Shown here piece after piece: positions 53,197-56,689 of a stretch of 56,689 nucleotides of DNA; position 1 is the first letter of the stretch; each line of letters starts with the position of its first letter. The stretch is from an uncultured Mycoplasmatota bacterium (lineage in GTDB: Bacteria > Bacillota_I > Bacilli_A > Izemoplasmatales > Izemoplasmataceae), in contig CAJXNT010000005.1 in the NCBI GenBank assembly GCA_913057225.1, positions 1 to 56,689 on the forward strand. The letters are read 5' to 3'. The translations under genes were made by a program, and so were the position numbers. The notes under the pieces were generated by a model that worked only from the letters and a program-made list of their open reading frames with translations, did no database searches and was not told the DNA's origin.

Positions 53197-55088
53197 TATT
53201 CAGACCCCCTTAAGGATGGGTTAAAGGCATCGCGAAGTGCGTTCCCAAATAAGTTAAATGTAATCATCAGAATGGAAATAATGACTGCTGGCCAGATGGT
53301 GAGGTAAGGACGACTGATGATTTCAGCTCGGCCATCGGCGAGCAATACGCCAATCGATACTCCAGAAAACTCAATCGGACCGATGTTAAAGGACTGCCCA
53401 TGGCCAATCCCGAATCCCAGGTAAGAAAGGGTGGATTCGGTGAAAATGACCAGGGGAATAGAGAGAATCGAGGCGGTGATGATGGTGCCGATTCCATTCG
53501 GTAAAATGTGCCGGAAAATGAGTCGGTTATCTTTGGCCCCAAGCGTTCTCGAGGCTAAGACATACTCGCGGCCTTTGTACCGGTAAAATTGCGTCCGGGT
53601 GACGGAGGCCACTCCAATCCATCCGGAGACAATGAGGACAATAAAGAGCGTGGTAATCCCGGGACCAATGTAGGCCACGGCAATCGCCAAGACCACTAAG
53701 AACGGAATTCGTGCAATGATTTCTGAGAAACGTTCCATGAGAATGTCGACTTTACCACCGTAATACCCTGAAATGGCGCCATAAATAATTCCGATGGTGA
53801 TGTTGACTAAGGCCGCCGAAACCCCGATGAGGAGTGAGGTTCTTAAGGCCACCCAAGCGAGGTTAAACAGGTCGCGCCCTGTGTTGGTCGTTCCCGCAAG
53901 ATAATACGGCGTATCTTCATACCCCGCATAGAGGCCGTAATTCATAATCAGTTCGTAAGAAACATACTCTTCGCCGTCAACGACCACGGGCTCAGACACG
54001 GAGAGAACTTCGCGCACCGGACATCCTTCGGATAAATACCATCCGTTTGGATTGTCAGGATTGTCCACGACGGAGCACGATTGATGGTTTTGCACAATGT
54101 CTTCGTATTCCGCTTTCGAGAAGTTGGCAATGCGGTAGTCTCCTAACGCTGCACCATACGCATCAAATTCGAAGCTGGACATGGTAATCGTCGCCTCAAA
54201 CCGGGTGAGACGTCCGGTGCCATCCAATGTTTCAAATGATGCAAGCGAATAGCCGGAAGCATCCACCAAGGGAGCCTCCGCCCCCTCAAAGGTGAATAAT
54301 ACATTTTCTAACCGCACGTAATCATCGGGTGCAGAGTTTTCAAATAAGAATCTAAGTTCCGTGGAATAGATGAATAAGTCGTCGGGATTTTCAATGGCGT
54401 CCAAGACAGAAAACTCAGACACGCCCGCTTCCGTGACTTCTCCAATGCTGACATAATTTCCCGCGCCATCATTCACTAAAACGCTGAACGATGTGCCTTC
54501 TGAAATTTGAACTTCAGACGCATCGATGGTGACTGTGGGATTGCCGTCTAAATCTGGGAAAAATGTTCCGGGGGCTTTAAACGTGGATGAACTGTCCGCT
54601 TCACGGTTCGCAAAATTGACCAGCCCCCCCATACAGTTTTCGGTGATTTCAGAACACGCGATTTCGTAATTAATGAGGGTGTCCTTATCAATGTATTCTT
54701 GCGGATAACGCGTTTGATCGGGCACTCCGAGCCCGGTTTCGGGATCGATGGTTTCTGGGATGATTTGTTGGTTTTCAATGTAAACATTTCCGTCTAAAAT
54801 TCCAAAATTTTCAAGAATGGGGACCCGGGGCGGTAAGAATGCCATCCGAGGCTCTAAAGTGGTGAAATTCTTGTTGGTAAAGGTGGGAATTAAGATTGAT
54901 AATGCAATCAGCGTGAATAAAATGGCGGTTGCCACCACGTTGGTTTTGTTTTTCACAAACCGGATCATGGCATCTTTAAAATAGCCTACCGGTTTGGTTT
55001 CAAACTTTTTATCAAAGATTTTTTCGTCCCGCTGGACGAATTGGAGTTTGTCTTTATCGACGTTTGGATTCGTATTATTGATGTTCAT
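53196..55088 (-). CDS. oppC: Oligopeptide ABC transporter permease OppC with a large extracytoplasmic insertion
   Basis: Membrane permease subunit. Of 630 residues, only about 300 correspond to normal OppC. The N-terminal helix is NVVATAILFTLIALSIL (about residues 49 to 68). About 320 residues follow (about 72 to 392), beta-rich and acidic, with four cysteines (ACSEITENC; SCSVV, GCPV) that could form disulfides outside the cell. The permease core then begins TNTGRDLFNLAWVALRTSLLIGV and has the EAA loop ASRTLGAKDNRLIFRHILPN and five more helices. Reading frame is uninterrupted, so the insertion is real and not a fusion error. Confidence 0.92.
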   Translation of the reverse strand: MNINNTNPNVDKDKLQFVQRDEKIFDKKFETKPVGYFKDAMIRFVKNKTNVVATAILFTLIALSILIPTFTNKNFTTLEPRMAFLPPRVPILENFGILDGNVYIENQQIIPETIDPETGLGVPDQTRYPQEYIDKDTLINYEIACSEITENCMGGLVNFANREADSSSTFKAPGTFFPDLDGNPTVTIDASEVQISEGTSFSVLVNDGAGNYVSIGEVTEAGVSEFSVLDAIENPDDLFIYSTELRFLFENSAPDDYVRLENVLFTFEGAEAPLVDASGYSLASFETLDGTGRLTRFEATITMSSFEFDAYGAALGDYRIANFSKAEYEDIVQNHQSCSVVDNPDNPNGWYLSEGCPVREVLSVSEPVVVDGEEYVSYELIMNYGLYAGYEDTPYYLAGTTNTGRDLFNLAWVALRTSLLIGVSAALVNITIGIIYGAISGYYGGKVDILMERFSEIIARIPFLVVLAIAVAYIGPGITTLFIVLIVSGWIGVASVTRTQFYRYKGREYVLASRTLGAKDNRLIFRHILPNGIGTIITASILSIPLVIFTESTLSYLGFGIGHGQSFNIGPIEFSGVSIGVLLADGRAEIISRPYLTIWPAVIISILMITFNLFGNALRDAFNPSLRGSE

Positions 55089-56182
55089 TATTTTCGAGCC
55101 CCCATACGAATTCTAGGATCGACCAGTCCATACGATAAATCCACGAGGAGAATCGCGAATAGACTGATGACCGTGTAAAAGGCCGTGATGCCTAAAATCA
55201 AGTTAAAGTCATAGTTGTTTTGGGTCATGGCGCGAATAAAGATTCGCCCCGTGCCTGGAATCGAATAAATAACCTCGATGATGACCGACCCTGACAAGAG
55301 CCCCACAAATGAGGCGATGATGCCCGGTACGAGCGGCACCATGGAATTTCGCATCGCATGCCGCAATACGGCTTGCGTTTGAGAAAGCCCTTTGGTACGG
55401 GCCAACAGTAAGAATTCAGAGGTTAAAACTTCCGACAGTTCCGCACGCGATGTCCGCGTGAGCGATGCGAGCGCCCCAAACGAAAGCCCCAGCACGGGAA
55501 GGACAAAGGCCGTGTAGCGAATGGACCCTGTCACATCGGCAGGGGGGAACTGAACGGGAAGCCAGCCCAGACCATACCCAAAAACAAGCACGAGGAATGT
55601 CATCGTGACAAAACTGGGCAGGGAGATCAAAATCATAACCGCCACCGAAATAAAGTTATCCAAGAAACTATCTTTCCTGAGCGCGGCCACAATCCCTAAC
55701 AAGAACCCAATCGGAATATAGAAAAAGAGCGCGACAATATTCAGCTGGAAAGTGACTGGAATCCGTGAAAGTAAGATATCAAAGACCGGGACATTTGCTT
55801 GTACACGCGTAGAGACACCCCAGTTCCATTCAGTCACAATGTTTCGAACCCAATTGAAGTACTGGTTGATGAGCGGGACCGGTTGATAAATGCGGAATTG
55901 ATCGCCTTCATCCCGATACCATGCGTTGCGAATCAATGTATATTCATCGCTCGCTGCGGGCTCTCTGAGCTCTTGGCGGATGATTTCCACCATCTCAGGA
56001 TCGCGTTCTAATACGATGGTCATATACCCATCAGACACTTGCCGTGCATAATAAATTTCTCGTTGCTCTTCAATCGTGGGAGGATACTCTGGGGCATTTT
56101 TCAGCAAAATGAAGTTAATGGATAAAATCGTCACTAAAATTATGAAAACCCAGACCGTCCGAATCATTGTATATCGTAACAT
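55088..56182 (-). CDS. oppB: Oligopeptide ABC transporter permease OppB
   Basis: Membrane permease subunit of 364 residues. The first helix (about residues 6 to 27) is followed by a loop of about 125 residues containing EIYYARQVSDGYMTIVLERD and SDEYTLIRNAWYRDEGDQFRIYQ, longer than the ~60 residues usual in OppB. The core has RIPVTFQLNIVALFFYIPIGFLLG, the EAA loop LARTKGLSQTQAVLRHAMRNSMVPLVPGI, and SVIIEVIYSIPGTGRIFIRAM. The C-terminus ends LLVDLSYGLVDPRIRMGARK, standard. It overlaps oppC by 1 nt. Confidence 0.94.
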   Translation of the reverse strand: MLRYTMIRTVWVFIILVTILSINFILLKNAPEYPPTIEEQREIYYARQVSDGYMTIVLERDPEMVEIIRQELREPAASDEYTLIRNAWYRDEGDQFRIYQPVPLINQYFNWVRNIVTEWNWGVSTRVQANVPVFDILLSRIPVTFQLNIVALFFYIPIGFLLGIVAALRKDSFLDNFISVAVMILISLPSFVTMTFLVLVFGYGLGWLPVQFPPADVTGSIRYTAFVLPVLGLSFGALASLTRTSRAELSEVLTSEFLLLARTKGLSQTQAVLRHAMRNSMVPLVPGIIASFVGLLSGSVIIEVIYSIPGTGRIFIRAMTQNNYDFNLILGITAFYTVISLFAILLVDLSYGLVDPRIRMGARK

Positions 56183-56295
56183 TCACATCATCCTTTATTT
56201 AGATTAAAAATTGAAACATTTGATGATTAAATCATGCAAATGATGGTTTAAACAGCAAATATTTCAACACGGTACATTTCATTAAACATAATGAA

Positions 56296-56329
56296 CCAAA
56301 TGCAAACCCAAAAGTGGGTTTGCATTTGG
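56296..56329 (-). promoter_or_regulatory. Strong intercistronic hairpin between oppA and oppB
   Basis: A 15-bp perfect stem (arms CCAAATGCAAACCCA and its complement) with a 4-nt loop and no T-tract on the minus strand. Such stems stabilise the upstream oppA message or attenuate readthrough, which would give more binding protein than permease. Confidence 0.7.
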
Positions 56330-56368
56330 ACGTTCATTACATATGAATCCGTTGAAACGGAGGGTGGA

Positions 56369-56689
56369 TTATTCAGCCACCATACCGTCTTCAAGTTCGA
56401 CTTCAGACGTCAAGAGACGTTGAATGGCATCGAAGGAGAAGATTTCACGGAGGGTTTCACCGGTGGATGGATTGACATACTCAATTTCAATGTTGGCTTG
56501 AGTGGTGTCGAAATCCGGTCCCCAGTTGAGTGTAAATCCTGACGTGTTCAGGGAGTTAAAGGTATCCAAGAAGCCGGCAGCATCAAGCTGTGATCCTGAG
56601 ATACCACCAAAGCCCATGTCGGTTTCCCCTGGGATGATGAAGTTGAAGTAGTTATTTGGGAACGGTTCAGCTTGGATGACAATGTCAAT
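56369..56689 (-). CDS. oppA: Oligopeptide-binding protein OppA (partial, C-terminal end)
   Basis: The last 106 residues of a peptide-binding lipoprotein; the rest is outside the window. The frame is open to the edge and ends with a stop at 56369. It contains IDIVIQAEPFPNNYFNFIIP, then DMGFGGISGSQLDAAGFLDTF and EIEYVNPSTGETLREIFSFD, the type of tail found on family 5 solute-binding proteins, and ends GMVAE. It is first in the opp operon by orientation and is separated from oppB by 186 nt. It is identified mainly by position and by the general pattern, so it is less certain than the permeases. Confidence 0.75.
   Translation of the reverse strand: MDIVIQAEPFPNNYFNFIIPGETDMGFGGISGSQLDAAGFLDTFNSLNTSGFTLNWGPDFDTTQANIEIEYVNPSTGETLREIFSFDAIQRLLTSEVELEDGMVAE

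Noticed and set aside
1-56689. UGA read as tryptophan, as in Mycoplasma
   Set aside because: Genes use TGG for Trp and end on TGA directly before terminators (deoB) or at tight gene junctions (DUF2177/DUF1295).
1-56689. CRISPR arrays, insertion sequences, prophage, tRNA and rRNA genes
   Set aside because: No regularly spaced direct repeats, transposase-like genes or tRNA/rRNA cores were found by reading.

Overview
This 56.7 kb window looks like chromosome from a small-genome Gram-positive-derived bacterium, most likely in the Acholeplasma/Izemoplasma/Haloplasma part of the Mollicutes or a close Bacillota relative. Supporting signs are a B-type RNase P RNA, a TPP riboswitch and a T-box, the ftsZ-yggS-sepF-yggT cluster, MutS2 with RNase HIII, a YmfF/YmfH peptidase pair, and an oligopeptide transporter with large lineage-type insertions. 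Base composition is moderate (roughly half G+C by eye). TGG encodes Trp and genes end on TGA (for example deoB, inside its own terminator), so the standard code applies. Cell-wall genes, tRNAs, rRNAs, insertion sequences, phage genes and CRISPR were not seen. Coding density is very high, and many genes abut or overlap by 1 to 20 nt. The lineage call is inference.

Most genes are on the minus strand. Reading left to right: 1-2187 glycogen synthesis (glgC partial, glgA); 2299-3034 thiT under a TPP riboswitch; 3024-6468 an operon thyA-folA-plsC-pdp; 6510-6863 ssb; 7046-8490 lemA with a DUF3137 membrane protein; 8534-18835 one long co-directional run ftsZ-yggS-sepF-yggT-(T-box)-ileS-two YczE-type membrane proteins-deoC-deoD-ymfF-ymfH; 18884-19999 tgt; 22572-24601 ruvB-queA. 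Two plus-strand blocks interrupt this: 20192-22561 (orphan small protein, DUF2089 protein, SHOCT-like protein, MFS transporter) splits tgt from queA, and 24752-31090 holds two enormous cysteine-free coiled-coil proteins. Minus-strand genes then resume: gltS-like, hemW, xerD-like, deoB and an acyltransferase (31100-36874), lepA, rnpB, pnp, a DUF2179 protein, an AI-2E family permease, rpsO, ribF, truB, trxA and mutS2. A third plus-strand block (48086-50210) carries rnhC and two small membrane-protein genes. The window ends in a minus-strand opp operon (oppF, oppD, oppC, oppB and the 3' end of oppA).

Functionally, Pdp, DeoD, DeoB and DeoC form a complete route from deoxyribonucleosides to glyceraldehyde-3-phosphate and acetaldehyde, while ThyA and DHFR supply dTMP. 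GlgC/GlgA make a storage glucan. OppABCDF imports peptides. ThiT imports thiamine using an ECF energizing module that lies elsewhere. FtsZ and SepF build the division ring.

The best candidate for something undescribed is the two-gene coiled-coil operon at 24752-31090 (1160 and 946 aa), with its own strong promoter and terminator. Other points worth attention are the coiled-coil insertions at two different places in the OppD and OppF ATPases, a roughly 320-residue extracytoplasmic insertion in OppC, a T-box leader that begins at the yggT stop codon, an apparently non-canonical start for the YmfF-type protein, and a probably leaderless truB mRNA.
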